In this document: positions 8,087-17,085 of the stretch, piece by piece
Numbering within the stretch: position 1 is the first letter of the stretch
Layout: each line of letters starts with the position of its first letter
Assembly (NCBI GenBank): GCA_046704245.1
Contig: JBJKSD010000001.1
Location: 6,015-70,014 of the forward strand
Origin: UBA660 sp046704245
Lineage (GTDB): Bacteria > Bacillota_I > Bacilli_A > RF39 > UBA660
Direction of reading: 5' to 3'
Length of the DNA stretch: 64,000 nt
Made by a program: the position numbers and the translations under genes
Notes under the pieces: model-generated
The model's database searches: none
What the model was told of the DNA's origin: nothing
The model's input: only the letters and a program-made list of their open reading frames with translations

Positions 8087-10481
8087 TTTTAAAGAGATAG
8101 AACAAAAATGGCAACAACATTGGTTAGATAATAATTGTTTTAAAGCTATAACTGGGATCGATAAACCTAAATATTATGTGTTGATAGAATTCCCATATCC
8201 ATCAGGTCAAGGTCTCCATATTGGGCATCCTAGAAGTTATACAGCTTTAGATTCTTTAGCTCGAAAAAGACGATTAGAAGGCTATAATGTTTTATTCCCA
8301 ATGGGGTGGGATGCTTTTGGATTGCCAGCTGAGAATTATGCTATTCAACATAAAATTCATCCTAGAAAAGCAGTTGTCGAAAATATTAAAGTATTTAAAG
8401 GCCAATTACAAAAATTAGGTCTATCTTTTGATTGGGATAGAGAACTAGCTACTACTGATCCAGAATATTATAAGTGGACCCAGTGGCAATTTATTAGATT
8501 CTTTAATCACGGTTTGGCGTATAAAGCTAAAGCTACTATTAATTGGTGTGATAAATGTAAGATTGGTCTTGCTAATGAAGAAGTAGAAGGTGGCAAATGT
8601 GAACGCTGTGGTAGTCAAGTAGTTAAAAAAGAAAAAGAACAATGGATGTTAAAGATAACTAGCTATGCTGAAAAATTATTAGCCGGATTAGATGAAACTA
8701 ATTATGTTGATCGTGTTAAATTAGGGCAAATAAATTGGATAGGTAAGAGTGAAGGGGCTGAAGTTACCTTTAGGATAAAAGATAGTAACGAAACCTTAAC
8801 AGTCTTTACTACTAGACCAGATACTTTATATGGAGTAACTTTTATGGTTGTAGCTCCAGAACATAATATTATAAATATTTTAAAAGATAAAATTACTAAT
8901 ATTGATGAAATAAATACTTATAAAAAAGAAGCAGCTAAAAAGAGTGAATTAGAAAGACTAGAATTAACTAAAGAAAAAACAGGGGTTAAATTAGAAGGTA
9001 TTAAAGCTATCAATCCTATTAATAATGAAGAAATAGATGTTTGGGTAGCTGATTATGTTATGACTAATTATGGTACTGGTGCCATTATGGGAGTACCTGG
9101 TCATGATCAAAGAGATTATGAATTTGCTAAGAAATATAATATTTTAATCATTGAAGTTATTAAAGGTGGAGATATTAACAAGGAAGCTTATATCGGTGAT
9201 GGCGAGATGATTAATTCTGGTATTTTAAATGGTATAAATAATAAAAAAGAATCTATTATTAAAATGATCGATTATCTAGAGGAAAAAGGTTTAGGTAAAA
9301 GAGCTATCAATTATCACTTACAAGATTGGGTTTTCTCAAGACAAAGATTCTGGGGCGAACCAATTCCGATGATCTATTGTGAAGAGTGCGGATGGGTACC
9401 AGTTCCTGATAAAGATTTACCTATTACTTTACCTGATGTACCTAATTATGAACCAACTGATACTGGTGAAAGTCCATTAGCTAATATTCCTGAATTTGTT
9501 AATACAACATGTCCTAAATGTGGTAAACCAGCTAAGAGAGAAACAGATACTATGCCAACATGGGCAGGATCTTCTTGGTATTGGTTAAGATATATGGATC
9601 CTCATAATAAAGATGAGTTTGCATCGAAAGAAGCATTAAATTATTGGGGTAAAGTAGATTGGTATAATGGTGGTATGGAACATACTACTAGACACTTGTT
9701 ATATGCTCGTTTCTGGCATCGTTTTCTCTATGATATTAATTTAGTACCTACTAAAGAACCATTTGAAAAAAGAACATCACATGGTATGATTTTAGGTGAA
9801 AATAATGAAAAGATGAGTAAATCGAGAGGTAATGTTATTAATCCCGATGATATTGTCAATGAATATGGTGCTGATAGTTTAAGAACATATGAAATGTTTA
9901 TTGGCGATTATGAAAAAGATGTAGCATGGAGTACTAATGGTTTAAAAGGATGTAGTCGTTTCCTTGATCGAGTATGGAAGATTCAAGAAAGATTAGTTGA
10001 GGGCGATAACTATACTCCAACCTTAGAAAGTTTAATCCATAAAGCAATTAAAAAGATTTCAAATGATATTGAAAATATGAAATATAATACAGCTGTATCA
10101 GCAGCGATGATCTTATTAAATGCTTTTGAAGAACACGACCATATTACTAAAGCAGATCTAAGAACTTTTCTTATCATATTGAATCCAATAGCACCACATA
10201 TTACTGAAGAAATAAATGATATAAATAAATTGGGTAAACCAATATATGCTTCACAGTGGCCAGTATATGATGAAGATAAGATAATTGAAGATCAATATGA
10301 AATGGTCATTCAAGTTAATGGTAAAGTGCGTTCTCGTTTAATAGTAGATCGTGGTTTAAGTAAAGATGAAATGACTAAATTAGCGTTAACTAACGATAGT
10401 ATTCAAAAATATATTGAAGGATACAATATTATTAAAACAATTGTTGTACCCGATAAGTTAGTTAATATTGTTATCAAATAA
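8079..10481 (+). CDS. leuS: Leucyl-tRNA synthetase
   Basis: 800 residues, the normal bacterial length. The class I signature HIGH is at residues 47-50 and KMSKS near 577-581. Two zinc-type Cys pairs are visible (CDKCK...CERCG, and CEECG...CPKCG), and the CP1 editing region contains TTRPDTLYG and GHDQRD. It charges tRNA-Leu in the cytoplasm. It overlaps the preceding membrane protein gene by 8 bases and is controlled by the leucine T-box upstream. Confidence 0.98.
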   Translation: MYNFKEIEQKWQQHWLDNNCFKAITGIDKPKYYVLIEFPYPSGQGLHIGHPRSYTALDSLARKRRLEGYNVLFPMGWDAFGLPAENYAIQHKIHPRKAVVENIKVFKGQLQKLGLSFDWDRELATTDPEYYKWTQWQFIRFFNHGLAYKAKATINWCDKCKIGLANEEVEGGKCERCGSQVVKKEKEQWMLKITSYAEKLLAGLDETNYVDRVKLGQINWIGKSEGAEVTFRIKDSNETLTVFTTRPDTLYGVTFMVVAPEHNIINILKDKITNIDEINTYKKEAAKKSELERLELTKEKTGVKLEGIKAINPINNEEIDVWVADYVMTNYGTGAIMGVPGHDQRDYEFAKKYNILIIEVIKGGDINKEAYIGDGEMINSGILNGINNKKESIIKMIDYLEEKGLGKRAINYHLQDWVFSRQRFWGEPIPMIYCEECGWVPVPDKDLPITLPDVPNYEPTDTGESPLANIPEFVNTTCPKCGKPAKRETDTMPTWAGSSWYWLRYMDPHNKDEFASKEALNYWGKVDWYNGGMEHTTRHLLYARFWHRFLYDINLVPTKEPFEKRTSHGMILGENNEKMSKSRGNVINPDDIVNEYGADSLRTYEMFIGDYEKDVAWSTNGLKGCSRFLDRVWKIQERLVEGDNYTPTLESLIHKAIKKISNDIENMKYNTAVSAAMILLNAFEEHDHITKADLRTFLIILNPIAPHITEEINDINKLGKPIYASQWPVYDEDKIIEDQYEMVIQVNGKVRSRLIVDRGLSKDEMTKLALTNDSIQKYIEGYNIIKTIVVPDKLVNIVIK

Positions 10482-10499
10482 AAAGCGGGGAGGGTTTAT

Positions 10500-10997
10500 A
10501 TGAAGAAAGTATTAATTATGATGTTTACACTATTATTAGCTACTGGATGTCAAGTAAACAATAACTTGTCAACAGAGAAAAAGACTTATCAAAATATGAT
10601 TGATAAATTACAACAAGCTAGTAATAAAAATTTCAATAAACCCGTATCCTATGACATTCATGTTTATATTGATAAGATAGTAGAATCAGAAATAATGTAT
10701 AGTCTTATAATCGATGAGCCAACTGAAAGTATGAACAACATTTCAGCTATCATTATCCATGATTATCCTACTAAAGATATCTTTCCAAGTATTGGTATCT
10801 TCGATAATAAAGTTAATTTAATTCCTGATTTTATTGATGTATCTTCTAATTATGTTAAGGGTATAACACTAACTGGTTATATACCTTATGAAAAAGATAT
10901 AACTACTTTTAAAGGAACCTTTAAAGTATTAGTCGAATATGAAGATGAATTAGGTAATAAAATAGATGATTATTATAAGTACACCATTAGACAATAA
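10500..10997 (+). CDS. Putative lipoprotein
   Basis: 165 residues. The N-terminus MKKVLIMMFTLLLATGCQ is a lipoprotein signal with lipobox LATGC, so Cys17 should be lipidated and the protein held on the outer face of the membrane. The mature part is acidic and probably beta-rich. GGGAGG precedes the ATG, and the gene is 18 bases after leuS, so it may be read from the same transcript. No specific family is recognised. Confidence 0.75.
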   Translation: MKKVLIMMFTLLLATGCQVNNNLSTEKKTYQNMIDKLQQASNKNFNKPVSYDIHVYIDKIVESEIMYSLIIDEPTESMNNISAIIIHDYPTKDIFPSIGIFDNKVNLIPDFIDVSSNYVKGITLTGYIPYEKDITTFKGTFKVLVEYEDELGNKIDDYYKYTIRQ

Positions 10998-11008
10998 GTA
11001 ATAAAAAA

Positions 11009-11031
11009 ACCTCATATGATATCTATGAGGT
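11009..11031 (+). promoter_or_regulatory. Hairpin covering the cse60-like ribosome binding site
   Basis: ACCTCATA (11009-11016) pairs with TATGAGGT (11024-11031), burying the GAGGTG ribosome binding site of the next gene. There is no T-run on the plus strand, so it is not a terminator in that direction. The sequence CATATGATA inside it (11013-11021) also fits the sigma-K -10 pattern CATAnnnTA. Confidence 0.5.
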
Positions 11032-11037
11032 GATAAT

Positions 11038-11211
11038 ATGAAGGTAAAATTATTTGATGAAAACCATGAAAAAGATCTAGAAAAAGCTATTAATGATTTT
11101 TTAGAAGATTTTGATGGTAAAGTAGTCGATATAAAATACCAAGTTAGTATTAGTATCTTTGCTGAAGAACAATTATATTGTTTCTCAGCACTGATTCTAT
11201 ATGAGAAATGA
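11038..11211 (+). CDS. Small sporulation protein, Cse60-like
   Basis: 57 residues. The N-terminus MKVKLFDENHEKDLEKAIND and the C-terminal YCFSALILYEK resemble the short Cse60 sporulation family, whose role is not well defined. The ATG follows GAGGTG at good spacing. It lies between a lipoprotein gene and a SpoVB-like flippase gene, and ends 13 bases before the latter. Family assignment is from memory of the sequence pattern and should be confirmed by a profile search. Confidence 0.6.
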   Translation: MKVKLFDENHEKDLEKAINDFLEDFDGKVVDIKYQVSISIFAEEQLYCFSALILYEK

Positions 11212-11224
11212 GAAGTGATGTTGT

Positions 11225-12880
11225 ATGAAAAAAAATACCTTTTTACAAGGTACAGTAGTTGCTACTGCTGGTATCGTTATTACTAAACTATTAGGCATCT
11301 TATATGTTATTCCTTTTTATGCTATTATTGGTGAAAAAGGTGGAGCCTTATATGGATATTCATATAATATCTATGCTATCTTTTTAGGTATAGCTTCTGT
11401 TGGTTTACCACTAGCGATGAGTAAATTAATTAGTGAATACAATGCTTTAGGATATCATTATTCTAAAGAGAGAGCTTTCTATTTGGGTAAAAGAATAATT
11501 ACTTTAATGGGTGTTGGGGCTTTTATTCTATTAATTCTTTTTGCTCCTAATATTGCTTATTTAATTATTGGCAATATTAAAGGTGGTAATACTTTAGAAG
11601 ATGTTACGTTTGTTATTAGAATAGTATCGTTAGCTATCTTAATAGTACCCGTCTTAAGTATTTCAAGAGGATATCTACAAGGGCATAAATATATTACTCC
11701 AACAGCTACTAGCCAAGTAATAGAACAAATCGTCAGAGTAAGTTTTATTATTCTAGGTAGTTATTTAGCATTAAGAGTTTTCCATTTAGACTTAAGTAGT
11801 GCTGTTGGTATAGCTGTCTTTGGAGCTTTTATTGGAGCTTTATCTAGTTATTTATATTTAGTTAATAAAATTAAACATAATGATCGCGATCTTAATAGAC
11901 ATGCTGAAGTTACTAGAGAAGAACATCGTCTTACTGATAGGGTTATTATTAAACAGTTATTATTATATGCTGTTCCTTTTGTTGTAATCGATATATCAAA
12001 AAATATATATAATTCAGTCGATATAGTTACTTTAGTTAGAACTTTAGTTAATGGTTTAAACTATGATATAGGTGTAGCTGAATCAGTTATGAGTATTATA
12101 TCTACTTGGGGTTATAAATTAAATATGATTATTATGGCTATGGCTACTGGTCTCATTATTAGTTTAATACCTAACCTATCTAGTAGTTTTGCTTTAAATA
12201 ATGTCGAAGATATTAAACGAAAAATAAATCAAGCTTTACAAATCTTAATTTATATAACTATACCTATGACAGTTGGTTTAAGTTTCTTAGCTCGTCCAAT
12301 ATGGACAACCTTCTATGGTATTAGTGAATGGGGTCCAATTGTCTTTAGTTATTTTGTTTTTGTAGCTTTATTTGGAACGCTCTTTAGTATAACTATTGTT
12401 ATCTTACAATCAGTTAATCGTTATAAATTAGTTTTTACCTGCCTAGGATTAGGTTTATTAACTAAAGCTTCATTAAATATTCCATTAATCTATTCCTTTG
12501 AAAAAATGGGTTTATATGGCTTCTATGGAGCTATTACTGCTACTATACTAGGTTATTTAGCAGGTATTGTTGCTGGTTTAATATACCTAGGTCGTATATA
12601 CAATATTAATTATGAAAAAACTCTACGCCATCTGTTCAATATTATTTTCATTAATATGATTATGATATTTAGTTTATCACTATTAAAATTAATAGTACCA
12701 ATAACTACTACTAGTCGTCTTTTAGCCTTATCAATTGTTATTTTATACACATTAGTAGGTTCTATTATCTATCTATTAATTACTAATAAGATGAAGATAT
12801 TTGATGATATCTTTGGTCCCCGCTTAAAACATATGGTTTTTCGTAAATTGGGTGAAGTAATCAATAAAAAAATGCCATAA
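11225..12880 (+). CDS. SpoVB/MurJ-like lipid flippase
   Basis: 551 residues with about 14 membrane segments, starting FLQGTVVATAGIVITKLLGI, typical of the polysaccharide transport (MOP) superfamily branch that holds SpoVB and YtgP. Such proteins flip lipid-linked cell-wall precursors across the membrane; in spore formers the group serves general wall synthesis or cortex synthesis. Its position after a Cse60-like gene hints at a sporulation role, but a general MurJ-type role is equally possible. Ends in a shared bidirectional terminator. Confidence 0.85.
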   Translation: MKKNTFLQGTVVATAGIVITKLLGILYVIPFYAIIGEKGGALYGYSYNIYAIFLGIASVGLPLAMSKLISEYNALGYHYSKERAFYLGKRIITLMGVGAFILLILFAPNIAYLIIGNIKGGNTLEDVTFVIRIVSLAILIVPVLSISRGYLQGHKYITPTATSQVIEQIVRVSFIILGSYLALRVFHLDLSSAVGIAVFGAFIGALSSYLYLVNKIKHNDRDLNRHAEVTREEHRLTDRVIIKQLLLYAVPFVVIDISKNIYNSVDIVTLVRTLVNGLNYDIGVAESVMSIISTWGYKLNMIIMAMATGLIISLIPNLSSSFALNNVEDIKRKINQALQILIYITIPMTVGLSFLARPIWTTFYGISEWGPIVFSYFVFVALFGTLFSITIVILQSVNRYKLVFTCLGLGLLTKASLNIPLIYSFEKMGLYGFYGAITATILGYLAGIVAGLIYLGRIYNINYEKTLRHLFNIIFINMIMIFSLSLLKLIVPITTTSRLLALSIVILYTLVGSIIYLLITNKMKIFDDIFGPRLKHMVFRKLGEVINKKMP

Positions 12881-12890
12881 GCATTTTTTT
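12866..12890. terminator. Bidirectional terminator
   Basis: AAAAAAATGC and GCATTTTTTT pair exactly around CATAA; the stop codon of the flippase lies in the loop. It serves both convergent genes. Confidence 0.85.
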
Positions 12891-12893
12891 AAT

Positions 12894-13169
12894 TTACATC
12901 ATGTGCATGTTTGAAGGATAAGTACTTTCTGGCATTTCATAACCCGGAGTGGTTGGGTATTGTTGCTCAGGTGAGGGTGTTTCTTGAAAAGGGGTTTCTA
13001 GTCTTGATATTCTAGTTTCTAATCTTGTTAATTGTCGTTCAAGACTTGTCAATCTTTGCATTATTTGGTCTTGTGAATAAGGTTCATTTGGATATTGCCC
13101 GGTTCCTACATTTAACATAGGTTGGGGATAGTTTGGCATCATACCTGGTTGATAAGATCCATAATTCAT
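12894..13169 (-). CDS. Pro/Tyr/Met-rich protein with short coiled coil, coat-like
   Basis: 91 residues from the ATG at 13169, chosen because AAGGAGGAAT lies just upstream; a longer frame to 13235 has no such site. The protein has a Pro/Tyr/Met/Gln-rich N-terminus, a heptad-like middle (LERQLTRLETRISRLE) and a Pro/Glu/Tyr-rich tail ending NMHMM. This low-complexity composition is common in spore coat and coat-associated proteins. A CATATACT box about 35 bases upstream of the start resembles a mother-cell sigma -10 element, weakly. Function is inferred from composition only. Confidence 0.65.
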   Translation of the reverse strand: MNYGSYQPGMMPNYPQPMLNVGTGQYPNEPYSQDQIMQRLTSLERQLTRLETRISRLETPFQETPSPEQQYPTTPGYEMPESTYPSNMHMM

Positions 13170-13344
13170 AATATTCCTCCTTAAAAATACTGTCAATGTA
13201 AGTATATGCAAATACACAGAATTTGGCGCAGGCAAAAGTATAATAAATAATTACTTTGTAGATTTTAGTATTATTTTATGATATATTTTAGTTGTAGAGA
13301 GTTGTCAACGGATAAGGAAAATTATTTATCTTTTTTCTTATTTC

Positions 13345-13353
13345 TGATATAAT
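13345..13353 (+). promoter_or_regulatory. Extended -10 promoter
   Basis: TGATATAAT lies 19 bases before the start of the lipoprotein gene at 13372; no convincing -35 box. Confidence 0.6.
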
Positions 13354-13371
13354 ATAACAAGAGTAGGTGTA

Positions 13372-14037
13372 ATGATGAAAAAGGCACTCGTATTACTACT
13401 TTCACTAGTTTTTATAACTGGTTGTCAAATTACAAAATATAATGATGATTTTCATCTAAGTATAGATACCCTTATGAATCAAGACCATAAATTACATAAT
13501 ATAACTGGTATGGGATATAGATTTTATTTACCAAGAGATGTTAGATTAGAAAGTAGTGCTGACTATAATAAAATTTTATATTCTCAAGGACAGTTTTATT
13601 ATTTATATGTAGATATAATAAGTTATTATCATAAAGTAAAAGACCCTTATGAAGTACAAAATCAAGCATTTTATTCTAAAACTTTAAAGTATGATAATAA
13701 AGAAGGTTATATTGAAATTAATAAGATAGGACATAAATATTTAGTTGAGATGATGTATAATTATGCTAAAATAGAAGCATATATACCTAAGAAGTATCTT
13801 AATAAAGTTATCAATGATTTCTGTTATATCTTAACCAGTATAGAATTTAATGATGATGTAATTGAAACTTTAATTGGTAGTAATGTTCTAGATTTTAATG
13901 AAGAAAAATTTAATATCTTTGAACCTACTAGAAAAGAAAAAAACTTTCTATACTATGTTCAGGAATATGATACTTTTAATGACAATAACGAACCATCAGA
14001 TAATGATATTATCGATATTGAAGAACCAATTGAATAG
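13372..14037 (+). CDS. Putative lipoprotein, acidic C-terminus
   Basis: 221 residues. Signal peptide MMKKALVLLLSLVFITGCQ with lipobox ITGC. The start could be either of two adjacent ATG codons (13372 or 13375) after TAGGTG. The mature part is Tyr-rich and ends in an acidic tail with many Asp, Glu and Asn. It leads a run of four genes (lipoprotein, acidic protein, DUF948-like, YtxH) with short gaps, probably one operon linked to the envelope. No family is recognised. Confidence 0.75.
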   Translation: MMKKALVLLLSLVFITGCQITKYNDDFHLSIDTLMNQDHKLHNITGMGYRFYLPRDVRLESSADYNKILYSQGQFYYLYVDIISYYHKVKDPYEVQNQAFYSKTLKYDNKEGYIEINKIGHKYLVEMMYNYAKIEAYIPKKYLNKVINDFCYILTSIEFNDDVIETLIGSNVLDFNEEKFNIFEPTRKEKNFLYYVQEYDTFNDNNEPSDNDIIDIEEPIE

Positions 14038-14058
14038 TAGATAAGGAAGGTGTCTTTC

Positions 14059-14838
14059 ATGAAATTATTTGGTAAAATACGCAACTTATTATTTGAAGAA
14101 GTACCAGAAGAAACTAAAAACGATAATGTTAAAGATGAAATAGATATTAAACCTAGTATTGATCTAGAACCAGAAAAAGAAGATAAAAAAGAAGATAATA
14201 TGGAAGATATTATCAGCGAAAGGGAGTTATTTAAATCAGAAACAACCTTTAAATTTCCTGTTATCTTTGAAGATGAAGATTTTCTAGAAGAAAAAAAGAA
14301 TAACAAAAATAAGAATGTCTTAGATTTTGAAGCTCTTAAAATTAGAGAAGAACAACAAAAAGATAATAAAGATACTAAAGTATTATTTAGAGTATCACCA
14401 ATTATTTCACCTGTGTATGGCATTTTAGATAAGAATTATCGCAAAGAAGATATAACTACTAAAGAAGAAGATGATAAAATACCAGTAGTAAAAGAAGGGA
14501 AGGTAGACTTTGATATTGTGAGAAAGAAAGCATATGGTACTTTAACTGATGAATTAGAAGAAGAATTAGAGCTAGATGATAATAAAGGTATGTTCTTTAA
14601 TTTAAAAGGAGAAGACCAAGAAGAAAAAGTAGATGATACAAATTTATTGTATGATATGAGTGAAAAAGGGGAAGACTCAATAGTAGATGATATTACTTTA
14701 GGGGCAGCGGAAGATAATTATACTGATTTTGGACTAGAATATAGTGCTGATCGTAAAATAAAAGATGTTGTTGATGATACCGAAGATGATAATTTATTTA
14801 ATTTAATAGATTCAATGTATGAGGAAAAAGAGGAGTGA
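14059..14838 (+). CDS. Acidic hypothetical protein
   Basis: 259 residues from the ATG at 14059, preceded by AGGAAGGTG with 6-base spacing; an earlier in-frame GTG (14050) overlaps that site and is unlikely. Extremely rich in Asp, Glu and Lys and probably largely disordered, with one ordered-looking motif, RVSPIISPVYGILDKNY, near residues 112-128. There is no membrane segment. It sits between a lipoprotein and DUF948/YtxH genes. The family and function are unknown. Confidence 0.75.
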   Translation: MKLFGKIRNLLFEEVPEETKNDNVKDEIDIKPSIDLEPEKEDKKEDNMEDIISERELFKSETTFKFPVIFEDEDFLEEKKNNKNKNVLDFEALKIREEQQKDNKDTKVLFRVSPIISPVYGILDKNYRKEDITTKEEDDKIPVVKEGKVDFDIVRKKAYGTLTDELEEELELDDNKGMFFNLKGEDQEEKVDDTNLLYDMSEKGEDSIVDDITLGAAEDNYTDFGLEYSADRKIKDVVDDTEDDNLFNLIDSMYEEKEE

Positions 14839-14843
14839 TCTAG

Positions 14844-15158
14844 GTGGATATGTTAAATGATGCTTTACCAATTATATTGTACGTTTTAGGTGCCGTCCTT
14901 TTAATAATATTTATTATTATTGGAGTAAAAGTAATCACTACTATGAATAAAATAGATGATGTTGTCAAAGATGTTAATCAAAAAGTAGCATCTTTAGACC
15001 ATTTCTTTAATATAATTGATTTAACAACCGATAAATTATCATTTTTAAGTGATCGTATTGTCGATGGCGTCTCATCATTTATTATTAATCTATTTAAGAA
15101 GAAGAAAAAGAAGGAAGAAAAAATAGAGGAAAAGGAGGAAGAAGAAATCGATGAGTAA
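14844..15158 (+). CDS. DUF948-like membrane protein
   Basis: 104 residues from GTG at 14844, with AGAGGAG eight bases upstream; an ATG at 14850 is the alternative. One membrane segment (about residues 8-30, ILYVLGAVLLIIFIIIGV) is followed by a helical region with VVKDVNQKV and a highly charged tail of Lys and Glu. This matches the layout of DUF948 proteins, often found beside YtxH genes in Bacilli. It overlaps the YtxH gene by 8 bases. Role in the envelope or general stress is only known by association. Confidence 0.7.
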   Translation: MDMLNDALPIILYVLGAVLLIIFIIIGVKVITTMNKIDDVVKDVNQKVASLDHFFNIIDLTTDKLSFLSDRIVDGVSSFIINLFKKKKKKEEKIEEKEEEEIDE

Positions 15159-15567
15159 AAAAGGTTTTGGAAAGTTTTTCCTAGGTACTATTATTGGTGC
15201 TGGTTTAGGAGTTTTATTTGCACCTAAAAAAGGCAGCGAAACTAGAAAGGAACTAAAAAAGAAAATAGACGATCTATTAGCTAAAGCTAAAGAAACAGAT
15301 ATTGAAGAAATTAAAGCTACTTTAGAAAAGAAAATAGATGAAATTAGAGAAGAATTAGATGATTTAGATCGTGAAAAAGTTCTAAAGATTGCTAAAAAGA
15401 AAGCTGATGAATTAAAAGATAAGGCTGAAGAATTAGTAGAAGAAGTAATTAAAAAAGGTACACCAGTCTTACAAAAGATGGCTGATGAAGTAAAAGAAAA
15501 AATAATTGCTGCTTCAAAAGAAATAATCGAAAATTTAGAAAAGAAAGAAAAAGAAGAAGATAAATAA
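15151..15567 (+). CDS. YtxH domain protein
   Basis: 138 residues. The N-terminus holds the YtxH hallmark: a small glycine-rich membrane segment followed by LFAPKKGSETRKELK. A long amphipathic helix rich in Lys and Glu follows and could form a coiled coil. YtxH proteins are linked to envelope stress in Bacillus. Translation is probably coupled to the DUF948-like gene (8-base overlap), and the gene ends in a strong terminator. Confidence 0.88.
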   Translation: MSKKGFGKFFLGTIIGAGLGVLFAPKKGSETRKELKKKIDDLLAKAKETDIEEIKATLEKKIDEIREELDDLDREKVLKIAKKKADELKDKAEELVEEVIKKGTPVLQKMADEVKEKIIAASKEIIENLEKKEKEEDK

Positions 15568-15579
15568 TCTTCTTTTTTT
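15554..15579 (+). terminator. Intrinsic terminator
   Basis: AAGAAGAT and ATCTTCTT pair around AAATA, followed by a T-run. Ends the lipoprotein-YtxH run. Confidence 0.85.
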
Positions 15580-15581
15580 AT

Positions 15582-15610
15582 TTGACTTTTATTAATTATC
15601 TTAATATAAT
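15582..15610 (+). promoter_or_regulatory. Sigma-A promoter for tyrS T-box transcript
   Basis: TTGACT (15582-15587), exactly 17 bases, TATAAT (15605-15610). It starts three bases after the preceding terminator. Confidence 0.88.
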
Positions 15611-15614
15611 AGCA

Positions 15615-15828
15615 TTAATAATATATTTAGTGTTGAAGGATTTTTAGTAGTCAATAATTTAGTCTTTAGAGAATTAGTGGTTGGTGCAAACTAATCTAGA
15701 TAATTGATGAATTACATATCTGGAGCTAAAACGCAATTGGCGTTAAAAAAGAAGGGCATAATATTTATATTATGACCTAAGGTGGTACCGCGTATTAACG
15801 TCCTTAAATACTTAAGGGCGTTTTATTT
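15615..15828 (+). promoter_or_regulatory. T-box leader, tyrosine-type
   Basis: T-box AAGGTGGTACCGCG at 15779-15792, with stem I elements before it (TTAGTGGTTGGTGCAAACTA, then TGAATTACATATCTGGAG). The specifier reads TAC (Tyr), agreeing with tyrS downstream. The attenuator stem pairs ACGTCCTTAA (15798-15807) with TTAAGGGCGT (15812-15821), then TTTTATTTTA. The core and first half of the terminator are nearly identical to those in the leucine T-box at 7.6 kb. Confidence 0.92.
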
Positions 15829-15830
15829 TA
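15798..15830 (+). terminator. T-box attenuator terminator (tyrS)
   Basis: Ten-bp stem with one G-T pair and a 4-base loop, followed by a T-rich run. Regulated by tRNA-Tyr binding to the T-box. Confidence 0.85.
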
Positions 15831-15843
15831 ATAGGAGGATTAT

Positions 15844-17052
15844 ATGGATAATATTTACAAGTTTTTACAAGAAAGAGGATATATTTATCAACAAACCAAT
15901 GAAGATTTAATAAAAGATAAATTATCAGGTAATGAAAAGATAACTTTCTATTTGGGTGTCGATCCAACCGCTGATAGTCTTCATATTGGTCATTTCTTTG
16001 CTTTAATGATCTTTAGATACTTACAAGAAGCTGGCCATAAAGGTATCCTTATCATAGGTGGAGCAACGGCTTTAATACCTGATCCAACAGGTAAAAAAGA
16101 ATTAAGAAAGATGTTAACTAAAGAAGAAATAGCTAATAATATTAAAGAAGTAGAGACTTTATGTCAAAGATTTATTATTACTGAAGGAGATAATAAAGCT
16201 ATTATTTTAAATAATGCTGATTGGATATCATCACAAAGTTATATTGATTTTATGAGAGAGATAGGTATTCATTTTAATGTTAATAAGATGCTAACTACTG
16301 AAGCATATAAAAAACGATTAGAAGAAGGAGGTTTAACCTTCTTAGAAATGGGTTATATGCTTATGCAGGCTTATGATTTTGTTCATTTAAATAGAGAATA
16401 TAACTGTCTATTACAAATAGGTGGTAGTGATCAATGGGCTAATATTGTAGCTGGTTGTGATTTAGTTAGAAAGATGGATCAAAAAGAAGTATTAGGACTT
16501 ACTTGCCCATTACTTACTAATAGCGAAGGCGAAAAGATGGGTAAGACTGCTAAAGGAGCTCTTTGGGTAGCTAGAGAGAAGACTTCAGCATATGATTTTT
16601 ATCAATATTGGATTAATATTCCCGATAGTGATGTTGAATCAATGTTAAGATTATTAACTAAAATTGATTTAATTGAAATAAAAAATTTGTGTGAATATAA
16701 TATTGTCGAAGCTAAAAAAACGATGGCATTTGAAATAACTAAACTGATTCATGGTGAAGAAGAAGCTAATAGAGTTAAGGATATTTCGGAAAAACTATTT
16801 GTTAATAGAGAAATAGATTCCCATATGCCTACTATTGAATTAAATAGAACAATACCATCTATTAATATTATAGATTTATTAGTATTAAGTAATATAGCAC
16901 CATCTAAATCAGAAGCTAGACGTCTTATTGAACAAGGTGGTATTAGTATCAATAATAAAAAAATTGATAATGTTGATGAAAATATTGATACTGATAATGA
17001 AATAGTTATTCAGAAAGGTAAAAAAATCTTTTTAAAAGTTATATTTAAATAA
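15844..17052 (+). CDS. tyrS: Tyrosyl-tRNA synthetase
   Basis: 402 residues. HIGH at residues 47-50 and KMGKT near 230, the variant usual in bacterial TyrRS; the C-terminal S4 domain holds SKSEARRLIEQGGISINNKK. It charges tRNA-Tyr in the cytoplasm. Controlled by the tyrosine T-box directly upstream, with AGGAGG before the ATG. Confidence 0.98.
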   Translation: MDNIYKFLQERGYIYQQTNEDLIKDKLSGNEKITFYLGVDPTADSLHIGHFFALMIFRYLQEAGHKGILIIGGATALIPDPTGKKELRKMLTKEEIANNIKEVETLCQRFIITEGDNKAIILNNADWISSQSYIDFMREIGIHFNVNKMLTTEAYKKRLEEGGLTFLEMGYMLMQAYDFVHLNREYNCLLQIGGSDQWANIVAGCDLVRKMDQKEVLGLTCPLLTNSEGEKMGKTAKGALWVAREKTSAYDFYQYWINIPDSDVESMLRLLTKIDLIEIKNLCEYNIVEAKKTMAFEITKLIHGEEEANRVKDISEKLFVNREIDSHMPTIELNRTIPSINIIDLLVLSNIAPSKSEARRLIEQGGISINNKKIDNVDENIDTDNEIVIQKGKKIFLKVIFK

Positions 17053-17056
17053 TAAA

Positions 17057-17065
17057 TGGTATAAT
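17057..17065 (+). promoter_or_regulatory. Extended -10 promoter
   Basis: TGGTATAAT just after the tyrS stop codon, 20 bases before the small membrane protein gene. Confidence 0.55.
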
Positions 17066-17085
17066 ATATACTAGAGGAGGTTTAT

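Noticed and set aside
11003..11031. Minus-strand terminator
   Set aside because: The hairpin followed by T on the minus strand looks like one, but no minus-strand gene is upstream of it; it is better explained as a structure over the Cse60-like start.
13959..14423. 154-residue minus-strand ORF, rich in Ser and Leu
   Set aside because: It is the reverse reading of the acidic protein gene, whose Asp/Glu codons give Ser/Leu/Phe in the opposite frame.
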